A DNA stretch of 64,000 nucleotides from VXYL01 sp964348085 (GTDB lineage Bacteria > Pseudomonadota > Gammaproteobacteria > Pseudomonadales > Azotimanducaceae), in the NCBI GenBank assembly GCA_964348085.1, contig CAYGBI010000001.1, positions 1 to 64,000 of the forward strand. The letters are read 5' to 3'. Positions 1 to 9,451 of the stretch are shown here, one piece after another. The notes beneath the pieces are model-generated. The model ran no database searches and was not told the origin of the DNA. It saw only the letters and a list, made by a program, of their open reading frames with translations. Each line of letters starts with the position of its first letter. Positions within the stretch are counted from its first letter, which is position 1. The position numbers and the translations under genes are program-made.

Positions 1-213
1 GGCGGGGCCCTGTCTTACTCATCCCCCCCCCCCCCCCGGTCAACCCTACTGCCGGCTAACGACGAAGGCAGGGCTTGCCGAGCAGAACCGCAGCAGCCCG
101 GCGGCGCAGGTCCGCATCGCACCGAGAACAGTCAGACACCCGCCCAAGACGCGACGAGGGAGCGTACCGCGCCATATGGATCAAGCGGCGACGATGCCGG
201 GTGGGCACCCCAT
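1..213. other. Window edge, no gene; C15 homopolymer
   Basis: No supportable gene. A run of 15 C lies at 23-37. The rest is GC-rich sequence downstream of the pyruvate kinase stop codon, and open frames here are only antisense extensions of that gene. The homopolymer could be real or an assembly artefact at a contig edge. Confidence 0.5.
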
Positions 214-1632
214 CTAGTCGGCACGTCCCTCGCCCACGGCGCGCAACTGAATGGCGTCCACTGGCTTCTCGGCAAGCACATCGGAAATCACCACAACGCG
301 CTCGCGCCCGCTGATCCCTTCCCGCTCCCGCAACACGCGGAACGCCGTTTGGATGGTTTTCTCCGGATCGTTGCTGAACGCCGTGCGGTGGGCGAAAGTC
401 CCGCGGTTGAGCATGAGCCGGCGGCGCGTCTGACTGGAGTTGGTAAAGGCGAAGATCGGCACTTCCGGGTGGCAATTGACGACCGAATCGGCGGTGACGC
501 CGCGGCGCGTGATGACGACGATACCGGCGGCGCCGATCGCATTCGCAAGCTGGGCGGCGCAGGTGGCGAGGTGCTGCTTGTCCGTGTCGATGGCGAGCGC
601 TTCGTGCAACGCGAAGCCGCGCTGCCGCTCGCTGGCCTCGCTGATCGCCGCGAGCTGCCGCACCGAGCGTTCCGGATAGGCGCCGATGGCGGTTTCGCCG
701 GACAGCATGACAGCGTCCGCGCCTTCGTAGACGGCATTGGCGACATCGGTGACTTCGGCACGGGTGGGAATCGGGCTCGCGATCATCGACTCCATCAGGT
801 GGGTCGCCACGATCGAGCGCTTGCCCAACCTAGCGCAGAGCGCCACCAGTCGCCGCTGCAACGCAGGCAACGCGGCGATGTCCGTCTCGATGCCCAAGTC
901 GCCGCGGGCGACCATCACGCCGTCCGCGGCCTGCGCGATTCGTTCGGCATTGCGCACGCCCTCGCGATTCTCGATTTTGGCGATGACTTTCACCGCCCTG
1001 CCCCCCTTCGGCCCGAGCAACTCGCGCAATTCCAAGACATCGTCGGGAGAGCGCACGAACGACAACGCCACGAAGTCGATCTCTTGCGCCAAGCCAAAAG
1101 CGATGTCGTCTCGGTCCTTCGCGGTGATGGCCGGCAGATTGACGGCCGCGCCGGGCAGATTGACGTGTTTGCGACTGCCAAGCTCGCCACCATCCACCAC
1201 CCGGCACTCGAGCCGCCGGCCGCGCCGTGCCAGCACGTCGACATTCATCAGCCCGTTGTCCAAGCGCACGCTTTCGCCAACGGCGACGACATCCGGCAGA
1301 TCCGGATAGTTGACGACGATCGAGCGCCCGGGGTTCGCCGACGGCGGCTCGACATCCAGAAACACCGTATCCCCGGCCCGGAGCATCATGGGTCGATCCA
1401 GCGCTCCCGTACGGATTTCCGGGCCTTGCGTATCGAGCATCACCGGCAGGGGGTACTTCACCTTGCGGTTGAGCGTTTTCACCCAGTGGATGGCGTTGGC
1501 CATCTCGGTCTGGCTCGCATGGGACATGTTGAGCCGCACCACCGACATCCCGGCGGCGTACAGGCGCTCGATCGACGGATAGGTGTTGGTCGCCGGGCCA
1601 AGCGTGCAGATGATTTTGGTTTTGCGGCGCAT
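214..1632 (-). CDS. pyk: Pyruvate kinase
   Basis: Cytoplasmic enzyme of lower glycolysis that makes pyruvate and ATP from phosphoenolpyruvate and ADP. The 472-residue product opens with the typical KTKIICTLGPA strand (residues 4-14). It carries LDTQGPEIR near residue 67, the active-site KIENREG (219-225) and VARGDLG (241-247), then the MLSGETAIGAYP segment and a C-terminal allosteric-type domain. Length is normal for the family. I chose the ATG at 1632; a TTG four codons upstream (1644) is also open, and neither has a strong Shine-Dalgarno. It is transcribed towards the window edge, 50 bases downstream of the helicase gene on the same strand. Confidence 0.95.
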   Translation of the reverse strand: MRRKTKIICTLGPATNTYPSIERLYAAGMSVVRLNMSHASQTEMANAIHWVKTLNRKVKYPLPVMLDTQGPEIRTGALDRPMMLRAGDTVFLDVEPPSANPGRSIVVNYPDLPDVVAVGESVRLDNGLMNVDVLARRGRRLECRVVDGGELGSRKHVNLPGAAVNLPAITAKDRDDIAFGLAQEIDFVALSFVRSPDDVLELRELLGPKGGRAVKVIAKIENREGVRNAERIAQAADGVMVARGDLGIETDIAALPALQRRLVALCARLGKRSIVATHLMESMIASPIPTRAEVTDVANAVYEGADAVMLSGETAIGAYPERSVRQLAAISEASERQRGFALHEALAIDTDKQHLATCAAQLANAIGAAGIVVITRRGVTADSVVNCHPEVPIFAFTNSSQTRRRLMLNRGTFAHRTAFSNDPEKTIQTAFRVLREREGISGRERVVVISDVLAEKPVDAIQLRAVGEGRAD

Positions 1633-1682
1633 GGCCGGCGACAAGCAGCCGCTGCCTGAGGGTCGAAAGCCGGCATCTTAAT

Positions 1683-4031
1683 CTAATGGGCTTGGCAGCG
1701 CGAAAAGAACGCGGTGACGGCCTGCGCCGCCCGGTCCGCCCGCACCGTGTTCACTCGCCAGCGGCTCGGCAGAAAGGCTTGGTAACTCGCTTGCCCAAAG
1801 CGCGGGTCGACAAGGAACACGATCCCTCGCGCTTCCTTTTGTCGCGCTACCCGGCCTACGGCTTGCGCGACTCGGGTCATGGCGGGTTGCAGGTAGGCGA
1901 TTTCGTCACCGTCGGCGGCGACGCCTTCGCGGGCGGCATCCTCGCTAAGGAGGTCACGTCGCAACGAGCGCGGCGGCAATCCCGGCCCTACCACGACGGC
2001 GCCGCGCAACGTGCGGCTGTCGTAATCCACCGACTCGGCGAACAACCCGCCCATCACCACCACGCCGATGCGACCGGCTTCTTCGTTCAACCAGCGAATG
2101 AAGTCCTCGCGTTCGTCGAGGTCCATGTCTTGGCGCTGGCAACGCGCGGCCGGGCTCGCCAAAGCCGACCACACGGCGAACGCGTACTCGAAGGATGGCA
2201 GCGCCACCAAGCAATTGCCCGGCAGCGCCGCGCTTACCTCGCCAATCAACCGAACAAGCGCCGGCAAGGTCCGCGCTCGGTCGCGGTAGTAGGTGGAGAT
2301 GTCCGGTACGACGTAGACGCCTAGCCGCTCTGCGTCGAAGCCGTGCGCCGACTGCAACGACCGCCCCTCTTCGGCGAGGCCGTGAATGCGCTGGAAGACA
2401 TCGGGCGGCGACAGCGTGCCGGACTGGCGCACCGTGCCGTGGAAGGGTTCGCAGATGCGCTGGATTTGGCGCCCGGGCAACGTACAAACGAGCTCGATGG
2501 CGAAGGCCGTGCCGGTGCCGCTTGCCAAGTAGTGGAACACACTCTCCGCTCTCCCCTCCGTGTTCTCTTCCGCGCTCCCCTCCGCGCCCTCTTCCGCCCT
2601 TACCTCCGCCTCGGACCACTCGACCGCGCAGCCAAAGCGCCAAAGTTGCCAGAGCGCGTCGGCAACGCTTGGCAGTGCCGCCAAATCGACGGGCGATTCG
2701 TCGGCGGCGGCCGTCAAGCGCTCAACGCTGCGACACAAAGCGAGTGGCTTCGCCACCTTCCGCTCGGGCGCTTCGCCGAGTTCCCGCGCTAGCGCCGCAA
2801 GCGCTCGATCCACTGATCGCAAACGCTTGGCCAACCACGCCGGCGAGGCATCTTCTTGCAGCGCTTGACGCAGCGTGGCGCGCGACACGGCGGCGCCGAG
2901 CATGTCGCGGACGCGCTCGCCAAGCTGATGCGCCTCGTCGACGATCAAGCCCACCCGCTTGAACAAGCCGTCGTTCGCGAGGCGTTGCAGTCGCACCACC
3001 GGGTCGAAGACATAGTTGTAGTCGCAAAGCACCGCATCGGCCCACGCGGCCGCGTCCACGGACAACTCGAAGGGGCAGACCGTGTGCTTGCGGGCAACCG
3101 CCTCGACCGTTTGCCGGCTGGCAAGGCCCCGGTCGAGCAGTTCCCGCCGAGCCGCAGGTAGGCGGCGGTAATAGCCTTGGGCATAGGCACAACGCTCGGG
3201 GTCGCAGGCGGCCTCGGGGTTGAAACAGATGCGCTCCTTGGCGGTCAGCGTCACCGCGGCGACCGGTGCGCCGGTGTCCGTGAGCGCACCCTCGACGGCG
3301 CGTTGGCCGGTCGTACGCGCCGTCAAATAGATGAATCGATCAAGTTCACCCTCGCCCACCGCTTTCAGCGCCGGGAACACGCTGGCCATGGTCTTGCCCG
3401 TCCCGGTCGGCGCTTCCACGAGCCAGTCCACCCCGTCGCGAAAGCCGCGATAAATGTGCTTCGCAAGGTGGCGCTGGTGGGCGTGAAACTCGGCGTAGGG
3501 AAAACGCAACGCGGCGAGCGCGCGGTTGCGGGCGGCGATGCGCTTGCCTACCTGATCGATCCAAGCGGCGTAGATGGCGCAGGTCGTGTCGAAGAAGGCG
3601 ATCAGATCGTCGCGCCGCCAAGATTCCCGCACCACATGCTCGTCGGGCGACTCGGGGTGCAGGTAGACCAGTCGAAGTTCGAGTTGGCTCAGACGCGGGT
3701 CGTCGAGCGCCAACATGGCGGCGTAGAGCCGCAGTTGCGCCAAGTGCTGCCCGCCGGCATCGGCGTGCAGCGCCAGCGCGTCGGCGCGGGTCGTCTTCAC
3801 CTCTTCGACCACGCGCTCGGCCTCGTCCCAGCCATCGATGCGGCCACTCACCGTCAAGTCGCCGAACACGGCCTGCACTTGGCGCTCCCGTTGATAGCCG
3901 GCGCCACGCCCCGCTTGCCACGCCCGTTGCCGATCAATGCCCTCCCGCGCAAGCGTCGTCGATTGCCGGCGATAATGGAGATCGCCGTCTCGATGCACGA
4001 ACTCCGCGAGTTCCTTGACGCTGACCTTCAT
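1683..4031 (-). CDS. XPD/DinG-like Fe-S DNA helicase with N-terminal PD-(D/E)XK-like nuclease domain
   Basis: Predicted superfamily 2 DNA helicase of 782 residues. The N-terminal 110 residues resemble a RecB-type nuclease, with D66 in GRID and E77/K79 in EEVK. The helicase core follows: Walker A APTGTGKT (207-214), four cysteines at about 269, 276, 281 and 319 placed like the XPD 4Fe-4S ligands, DEAH at 365-368, and QAVGRVARQ (723-731) as motif VI. The start ATG overlaps the stop of the upstream VRR-NUC gene in an ATGA, so translation is probably coupled and the pair likely works together in DNA repair, perhaps of crosslinks or branched structures. An acidic low-complexity insert rich in EE and AEE lies in the second half. 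Family assignment is firm; substrate is inference. Confidence 0.9.
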   Translation of the reverse strand: MKVSVKELAEFVHRDGDLHYRRQSTTLAREGIDRQRAWQAGRGAGYQRERQVQAVFGDLTVSGRIDGWDEAERVVEEVKTTRADALALHADAGGQHLAQLRLYAAMLALDDPRLSQLELRLVYLHPESPDEHVVRESWRRDDLIAFFDTTCAIYAAWIDQVGKRIAARNRALAALRFPYAEFHAHQRHLAKHIYRGFRDGVDWLVEAPTGTGKTMASVFPALKAVGEGELDRFIYLTARTTGQRAVEGALTDTGAPVAAVTLTAKERICFNPEAACDPERCAYAQGYYRRLPAARRELLDRGLASRQTVEAVARKHTVCPFELSVDAAAWADAVLCDYNYVFDPVVRLQRLANDGLFKRVGLIVDEAHQLGERVRDMLGAAVSRATLRQALQEDASPAWLAKRLRSVDRALAALARELGEAPERKVAKPLALCRSVERLTAAADESPVDLAALPSVADALWQLWRFGCAVEWSEAEVRAEEGAEGSAEENTEGRAESVFHYLASGTGTAFAIELVCTLPGRQIQRICEPFHGTVRQSGTLSPPDVFQRIHGLAEEGRSLQSAHGFDAERLGVYVVPDISTYYRDRARTLPALVRLIGEVSAALPGNCLVALPSFEYAFAVWSALASPAARCQRQDMDLDEREDFIRWLNEEAGRIGVVVMGGLFAESVDYDSRTLRGAVVVGPGLPPRSLRRDLLSEDAAREGVAADGDEIAYLQPAMTRVAQAVGRVARQKEARGIVFLVDPRFGQASYQAFLPSRWRVNTVRADRAAQAVTAFFSRCQAH

Positions 4032-5689
4032 GCCACGGCGATGGCCACGCGGCGAAAGCGCAAGACGCGAACCGGCAGGCCCCGCTTGACGAGCGCCTCG
4101 ATCCACAGCCGCTGGTGGATTTGCAGTTGGTCGTTGGGGCCTTTCACCTCGACGAACTCGTAACGCCCTGGGCCGTAGACGACGGTGAGATCGGGAAACC
4201 CGGATCGCCTGTCGGCGAGATCCTCGCGCACGATCGCCAGCAACGCGCGCAGGTGTTTCTCCGGCATGGCGTCGATCACGGCCTCGGCCACGGCGGGTGT
4301 GAAGCGCTGCCAATTGAACAGCCGGTTGACGATGCCAGCCTTGGCGCGGGCTCGTTCGCGCAGCAGCGGTTTGAGCGGCCCGGCCAGCGGGTCTTCGCAG
4401 CACGCCGCGCGAGACTGGAAGAAATCTCGCCAGAAGAGATCCAAGGGCCCGGTTTGGAAGGGATTGACGAACGCCCCTTCGACCGGCGCGAACAGCCACG
4501 ACCAATACGCGAGCGCGAAGATCGCCATCGGCAGGTTGTTCTCCAGATGCCAGCCGGTGCCGCCGCCGGCCGTGAGCACGCTCAAGGCATGGCGCTCGAT
4601 GGATGGCGGCGTGGCGGTCAATGGCAGTTCCACTGCTGGCGGCGGCGAGCGACGGAATGGGCGCGCGAAGCGCTTGGCGAAATCCGCCTCGAGTGCCGTC
4701 CACGGCGACGAGACGATCGCTTCGCGATGCGCTTCGACGCCCTCTCCGTCTCCCAATCGGCGCAGGATGCGCATGATGCGCTCGCGCGCCGGGGCCAGCG
4801 TCGCCCGGCGGTAACAGGTGAGCGCCAAGTCGAACTCGCCGGCGCGCTCCAAGTTCCGGCCGAGCCCGTTGAGCGCATTGCTGCGCCGCCGCTCGAGCAA
4901 GCGGTTGTCGACGGGTTGCCACAGGCCGGCGAGAAGCTCGACGACTTCCTCGCGGCAGGTGGCAAGCTGCGGTCGGCGACCCAGAGCGTGGATCCGTTCG
5001 TGCGCCTCGGCAAGCGCCAGATAGTGATCGAGCGCCGCACGATCCGAGAACTGACGGGTGCGCTTGGAGAGGGTCACGGCTTCGAAGCGAAATACACCGA
5101 GATCACGCATCACGAAGGTGGTCAGGTCTTGCCTGCCGTCGCCGAAGAACAGCAGTTGCAACAGGCGAAAGCGCGCCACCTGCCGCAGCCGAAACCAACG
5201 GCAGGCGCGCCGCGCCCGCCATCGGCAGATGCGCCCAGGACTGTGCCGGGCAATACGCTCGATGCGTTCCGCCTTGGCGACGCCCGCGAGCGGCACATCC
5301 CAAAACAGGTGCGCCAGTTCCGCCACGGTAAATAGCGCGAGCACCTCGTCGAGCGGCGCGGCGGGACAGCGCTCGATCAGCCCAAGACGCGCCAACTCGC
5401 CGAGCGCGGCCTCGACATCGACGACCTCTGGATAGGCTAGGCTGTCCTCGCGCAGGAGCGGTCCCCGGCGCCCGAGGATGCGCGCCAGCAGACGCTGGCC
5501 GCTGGGCGTCATCGCCCGAATGCGCTCGGCGAAGTCGCGTTCCTCAGCCGTCAAGATGTCGCCGTAGCGCTCCAGAACGGTCGTCACCACCAGCAGCAGG
5601 TTGTCCGCGTAGTAGTGCGCCGGCGGCGGCCGCCGAGGATCGAGGCGCAGCGCCGGGGTGTGCAGCCCGTCGTTCGGGTCGCTCGTCAA
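4028..5689 (-). CDS. FAN1-type structure-specific nuclease (VRR-NUC domain)
   Basis: Probable bacterial FAN1 homologue of 553 residues, a flap and interstrand-crosslink repair nuclease. The C-terminal VRR-NUC domain shows PD (499-500), EVK (514-516) then GPND, and Q526, which is the family's metal-binding signature. The middle is helical and TPR-like, and the N-terminal part includes YADNLLLVVTTVLERYGDIL, as in bacterial FAN1 proteins. No ATG is available. The TTG at 5689 gives the usual family length, but an alternative start cannot be excluded. The stop overlaps the helicase start by 4 bases. The gene is divergent from the dipeptidase, sharing about 135 bases of control region. Confidence 0.85.
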   Translation of the reverse strand: MTSDPNDGLHTPALRLDPRRPPPAHYYADNLLLVVTTVLERYGDILTAEERDFAERIRAMTPSGQRLLARILGRRGPLLREDSLAYPEVVDVEAALGELARLGLIERCPAAPLDEVLALFTVAELAHLFWDVPLAGVAKAERIERIARHSPGRICRWRARRACRWFRLRQVARFRLLQLLFFGDGRQDLTTFVMRDLGVFRFEAVTLSKRTRQFSDRAALDHYLALAEAHERIHALGRRPQLATCREEVVELLAGLWQPVDNRLLERRRSNALNGLGRNLERAGEFDLALTCYRRATLAPARERIMRILRRLGDGEGVEAHREAIVSSPWTALEADFAKRFARPFRRSPPPAVELPLTATPPSIERHALSVLTAGGGTGWHLENNLPMAIFALAYWSWLFAPVEGAFVNPFQTGPLDLFWRDFFQSRAACCEDPLAGPLKPLLRERARAKAGIVNRLFNWQRFTPAVAEAVIDAMPEKHLRALLAIVREDLADRRSGFPDLTVVYGPGRYEFVEVKGPNDQLQIHQRLWIEALVKRGLPVRVLRFRRVAIAVA

Positions 5690-5824
5690 GACGTGTAGCT
5701 CGATTGATCGCCTGCGCGTATAGTAGCCTAGACTGTATATGTGTACATGAGGCGGTTCGCCAGTGTATTCTCGTGCGCTACTGGCTTTTGCATTGGGATC
5801 ACCAACCGTGCTTTGGACTTCACG

Positions 5825-7150
5825 ATGATTAACCGTGCCACCAACTCCGCTATCGTCCTCGTGGCCGGGCTTGCGCTCGCCGCTTGCGGCACCAGCGAGC
5901 GAGCCATCCGGGACCAAGCCGAGAACTTGGCGCAACGCCACCTCATCGTCGATACGCACATCGACGCGCCGATCTGGCTGCGCAACGAGAACGTGGATCT
6001 GGGCGCCCCGACCCCTGCTCGGCAATTCGACTTTCCGCGAGCGCGCACCGGCGGCTTGGACGTGGCCTTCATGTCGATCTACACGCCGGCGTCCGCCGCC
6101 TTGGACGGCACTTCCCGGCAGTTGGCGGACACGCAGATCGATCGCATGGAGCACTTGGCGACAACCCAGCCGTCGAAGTTCGCCATCGCCACCTGTACCG
6201 CCGACGTCGACCATCTGCGCGACAGCGGCGTGGTGATGCTGGCGCTCGGCATGGAGAACGGGAGTCCGCTCGCGGCGGCATCGACTGATACGGCGCAGCA
6301 GGCAGGAGCCCAACAAGCAGGGGCCGAGCAAGCGGGGGCCGAGCAAGCGGAGGCCGAGCAAGCAGAAGCCCAGCAAGCAGCGGCGCTCCTCGACCACTTC
6401 GTTCGCCGCGGCATTCGCTACGTCACGCTCGCGCACTCCAAGGCCAACGAATACGCAGACTCGAGCTACGACGAAAACGAACGCTGGCAGGGCCTCTCGG
6501 CCGCCGGCGAGGCACTCGTCGCCGAACTCAACGAACGTGGCGTGATGATCGACATCTCGCACCTAACGGACAAAGCGGCTTGGCGCGTCCTCGAGTTGTC
6601 CGAGGCCCCGGTCATCGCCTCGCACTCGTCTTTGCGGCACTTCATTCCCGGCTTCCACCGCAACATGAGCGACGACATGGTGAAGGCGGTCGCCGCCGGA
6701 GGCGGCGTCGTGCAGATCAACTTCGGCAGCGGTTTCGTCGCCGAGGCGGCACGCGACTGGTCGAATCGCCTCACTGCGGCGCTCGCCGAGCAATTCGGGG
6801 ATGCGCCGCCGGATGTCGCCACGCGGCGATCATTCAGCGAAGCCTTCCGCAGCGAAAACCCCTACCCCTTCGCCACCGTGGACGCGGTGCTCGACCACAT
6901 CGACCGAACCGTGGCCTTGGCCGGTATCGACTACGTCGGCTTGGGCTCGGATTTCGACGGCGTCGGCGACACCTTGCCGATTGGCCTGAAGGACGTCGCG
7001 GCTTTTCCCAACCTAATCGAGGGCTTGCTGCAACGCGACTACGACGAGGAAATGATCGCTAAAGTTCTCGGCCTGAATCTGATGCGCGTTTGGCGGCAAG
7101 TAGAAGACCGCGCTTCGCCGGGACACGAGCCGATGTGCGGCCACGCTTGA
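5825..7150 (+). CDS. Membrane dipeptidase (peptidase M19), lipoprotein
   Basis: Zinc dipeptidase of the renal dipeptidase family, 441 residues, predicted to sit on the periplasmic side as a lipoprotein. The signal peptide ends in the lipobox LAAC with Cys21. Catalytic motifs include DTHID (H45, D47), LGMENG for the bridging glutamate, ISHL and ASHSS for zinc histidines, and GSDFDG near the C terminus. I chose the ATG at 5825 because it places a compact signal peptide directly before the lipobox; an in-frame ATG at 5747 is possible. An Ala/Gln/Glu repeat tract follows the glutamate motif and is not typical of the family. No operon partner follows on this strand. Confidence 0.9.
   Translation: MINRATNSAIVLVAGLALAACGTSERAIRDQAENLAQRHLIVDTHIDAPIWLRNENVDLGAPTPARQFDFPRARTGGLDVAFMSIYTPASAALDGTSRQLADTQIDRMEHLATTQPSKFAIATCTADVDHLRDSGVVMLALGMENGSPLAAASTDTAQQAGAQQAGAEQAGAEQAEAEQAEAQQAAALLDHFVRRGIRYVTLAHSKANEYADSSYDENERWQGLSAAGEALVAELNERGVMIDISHLTDKAAWRVLELSEAPVIASHSSLRHFIPGFHRNMSDDMVKAVAAGGGVVQINFGSGFVAEAARDWSNRLTAALAEQFGDAPPDVATRRSFSEAFRSENPYPFATVDAVLDHIDRTVALAGIDYVGLGSDFDGVGDTLPIGLKDVAAFPNLIEGLLQRDYDEEMIAKVLGLNLMRVWRQVEDRASPGHEPMCGHA
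6295..6384 (+). repeat. Six tandem 15-bp units inside the M19 dipeptidase gene
   Basis: Six imperfect copies of a 15-bp unit (consensus close to CGAGCAAGCGGGGGC) encode a pentapeptide of the form (E/Q)-Q-A-(G/E/A)-A. Because the unit is a multiple of three, copy-number change would keep the frame. It probably forms a charged helical loop on the enzyme surface. Confidence 0.9.
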
Positions 7151-7173
7151 TCGGCTCAACGCGGGTTTGGTGT

Positions 7174-7249
<76 letters not shown>

Positions 7250-7308
7250 TTGCGCGATATGTGAGGAGATGTTGAGAAGCGTAAGGAGCGTCGCGGCCAT
7301 TTGCAACT

Positions 7309-8790
7309 TCAGTCGCCAAGCTCCCGGAACGCCCGCTCAAACCGCCGCGACTCCTTTTTCCCGATGCCGCCGAGCGCGGCGATGGCGCTGCGTAGCCGGG
7401 AACGGGTGAGATCGCGACCCAGAAAAGCGATGGAGTCGAACAGCGGCAAGGCGACGCGCCGACCGGAAATCGCCACGAACAGCGGCGCGAGGAAGTTCCG
7501 CGTTTTCATGTCCATCGCACCCGCCAAGTCGATTAGCGCGTGGCGGATTGCTTCCGAGCGCCAATCCGCCAAGTCTTCGAGGCGGCGGGCGGCGTAGTCG
7601 AGCACGCGCTTGCAGTCGTCGGTGGTTAGCGCCTTGTGCGAGAAATCCTCGGGTTTGAGCGCAACCCGGTCGCCGAGCAGATAGTCGACTTGCGCCGCGA
7701 GGTCGATGAGACGTTCGGCGCGTTGCTGCACCAACGGCACCAAGCGCGCCAAGTTGTCCCGATTGAACGCCCAAGCGGCAACGCGATCCATGAACTCTTC
7801 AGTGCTCAAGGCACGGATGTAGCGACCGTTCATCCAGTCGAGTTTGGCGAGGTCGAATACCGGGCCACGGACGGCGATGCGGTCGATGTCGAACTGCTCC
7901 GTCATCTCCGCCACGCTGAATAGCTCGCGCTCATCCGGCATGGACCAGCCCATCAGCGCAAGATAATTGAGCAGCGCCTCCGGTAGATAGCCGACGCGAC
8001 GGTAATAGTCGAGGCCGGTCGGGTTCCTGCGCTTCGAGAGCTTGCGCGTGTCCGAGTCGCGCAACAGCGGCAAGTGATAGTGCGCCGGCATCCGCCAGCC
8101 AAGAGCATCGTAGAGCAAGCGGTGCTTCGGCCAAGAACTGATCCACTCCTCGCCCCGCAGCACATGGCTGATCGCCATCAGGTGGTCGTCCACCACCACC
8201 GCCAAGTGATACGTGGGAAAGCCGTCCGACTTGACGAGCACCTGCATGTCCACCTGCCGCCACGCGATGTCGATGTCGCCGCGCAACCCGTCGGTGAGGC
8301 GACAAACGCCATCCGTCGGCACGGCGAGCCGAACGACATGCGACTCGCCGTTGGCGACCCTCGCTCGGGCTTCTGCCTGCGAGAGCGCAAGGCAATGGCC
8401 GTCGTAGCGCGGCGTCTCGCCCGCCGCCTGCTGCCGACGACGGACTTCCGCCAGACGCGCCGGGTCGCAAAAACAGTAGAACGCGTGGCCGGATTCGAGC
8501 AGCCGGTCCGCATAGCGACGATACAAAGGCAAGCGTTCGCTCTGCCGGTACGGGCCGAAACCGCCACCGACATCAGGGCCTTCATCCCACTCGATCCCCG
8601 CCCAACGCAGCGCGTCGAAGATGGCCGCTTCGGACTCGGCGGAGCTACGCGCTCGATCCGTGTCCTCCACGCGCAACACGAAACGGCCGCCCCGGCTCTT
8701 GGCGAAAACTTGGTTGAAGAGCGCCATGTAGGCGGTGCCGACGTGGGGATCGCCAGTCGGGCTCGGCGCGATGCGGGTACGAACGGACAT
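7309..8790 (-). CDS. gltX: Glutamyl-tRNA synthetase
   Basis: Class I aminoacyl-tRNA synthetase that charges tRNA-Glu, 493 residues, the normal length. The N terminus reads IAPSPTGDPHVGT, which contains the HIGH-type signature (HVGT, 16-19). RVEDTD, EGPDVGG and the KLSKRR signature of the KMSKS loop follow, and the C-terminal half is the helical anticodon-binding domain. The ATG at 8790 puts the catalytic fold at residue 7; the frame stays open upstream but has no family similarity. The tRNA-Ala gene follows and may be cotranscribed. Confidence 0.97.
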   Translation of the reverse strand: MSVRTRIAPSPTGDPHVGTAYMALFNQVFAKSRGGRFVLRVEDTDRARSSAESEAAIFDALRWAGIEWDEGPDVGGGFGPYRQSERLPLYRRYADRLLESGHAFYCFCDPARLAEVRRRQQAAGETPRYDGHCLALSQAEARARVANGESHVVRLAVPTDGVCRLTDGLRGDIDIAWRQVDMQVLVKSDGFPTYHLAVVVDDHLMAISHVLRGEEWISSWPKHRLLYDALGWRMPAHYHLPLLRDSDTRKLSKRRNPTGLDYYRRVGYLPEALLNYLALMGWSMPDERELFSVAEMTEQFDIDRIAVRGPVFDLAKLDWMNGRYIRALSTEEFMDRVAAWAFNRDNLARLVPLVQQRAERLIDLAAQVDYLLGDRVALKPEDFSHKALTTDDCKRVLDYAARRLEDLADWRSEAIRHALIDLAGAMDMKTRNFLAPLFVAISGRRVALPLFDSIAFLGRDLTRSRLRSAIAALGGIGKKESRRFERAFRELGD

Positions 8791-8896
8791 GGCTACTTCG
8801 GGGATTATACAGTGACCCGCACGCCGAATTGACGCGGCCACACTAGCTCGTTAGTGTCGAGCAACCCTTCGGGGCGGCATCCAGTGAGGTGTATCT

Positions 8897-9451
8897 GTGG
8901 CGGAACAAACATATGCCTATCGGGTTTCCGACCAAACCCGTCGAGAGGTCTGGGACAAGTGCCACAGCGTCGAGTATGCGGAACGCTACTACCAGCTATT
9001 GGGCAACCAGTTTTTGCGACGCCACAATTGGTGCATGGGCATCACCATAGCGCTGGGCGGCGGTGCGGTGATCCCGGCCTCGCTAGCGATATTCTCCGAC
9101 GGCACCCAACCGTGGATCGGAATTGCATTGGGCATCGTGGGGGTTATGGTAGCTGGCATCTCGGTCGTCACTCTGGTCGGGGATTTCGCGAGGAAAGCGT
9201 CCGTGGCAACAGGTGTTGCGAGAACATGCGCCCGAGCTGCGCGAGAGTTGAGGGCGCTCCTCAATGCCATAGACCGTGAACAGATGGAGGAGGACAGAGC
9301 GACAGCCGAATTAACCAAGCTGGTGACGCTGGTTGAGAGCGAGACCTACAACACGGAAGCAGCCGGAATCCTAGTTAACAACGAAGACAAAAACAGCCTG
9401 AAGGCGGAAAGAGAGACCCGCGCACACTTGGAGGCTCTGTATGCCGCGTGA
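8897..9451 (+). CDS. Two-transmembrane helical protein, SLATT-like
   Basis: Unrecognised 184-residue membrane protein. A GTG start is preceded by GTGAGGTG. A soluble N-terminal stretch (about 45 residues, with YAERYY) leads into two hydrophobic helices (about 47-69 and 75-97) separated by a short polar turn. A long charged helical tail follows. This layout resembles SLATT-family two-helix membrane effectors found near nucleotide-sensing defence systems, but no sensor gene is adjacent and the match rests on architecture only. Its end overlaps the start of a polyproline microprotein gene by 11 bases. It is divergent from gltX; the 106-bp gap contains a short inverted repeat (ACACTA/TAGTGT). Confidence 0.7.
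   Translation: MAEQTYAYRVSDQTRREVWDKCHSVEYAERYYQLLGNQFLRRHNWCMGITIALGGGAVIPASLAIFSDGTQPWIGIALGIVGVMVAGISVVTLVGDFARKASVATGVARTCARAARELRALLNAIDREQMEEDRATAELTKLVTLVESETYNTEAAGILVNNEDKNSLKAERETRAHLEALYAA

Noticed and set aside
349..1659. Long plus-strand open frame opposite pyruvate kinase, and similar frames opposite the carboxylase and SMC-like genes
   Set aside because: These are antisense shadows caused by codon bias in GC-rich DNA; none shows a recognisable domain.
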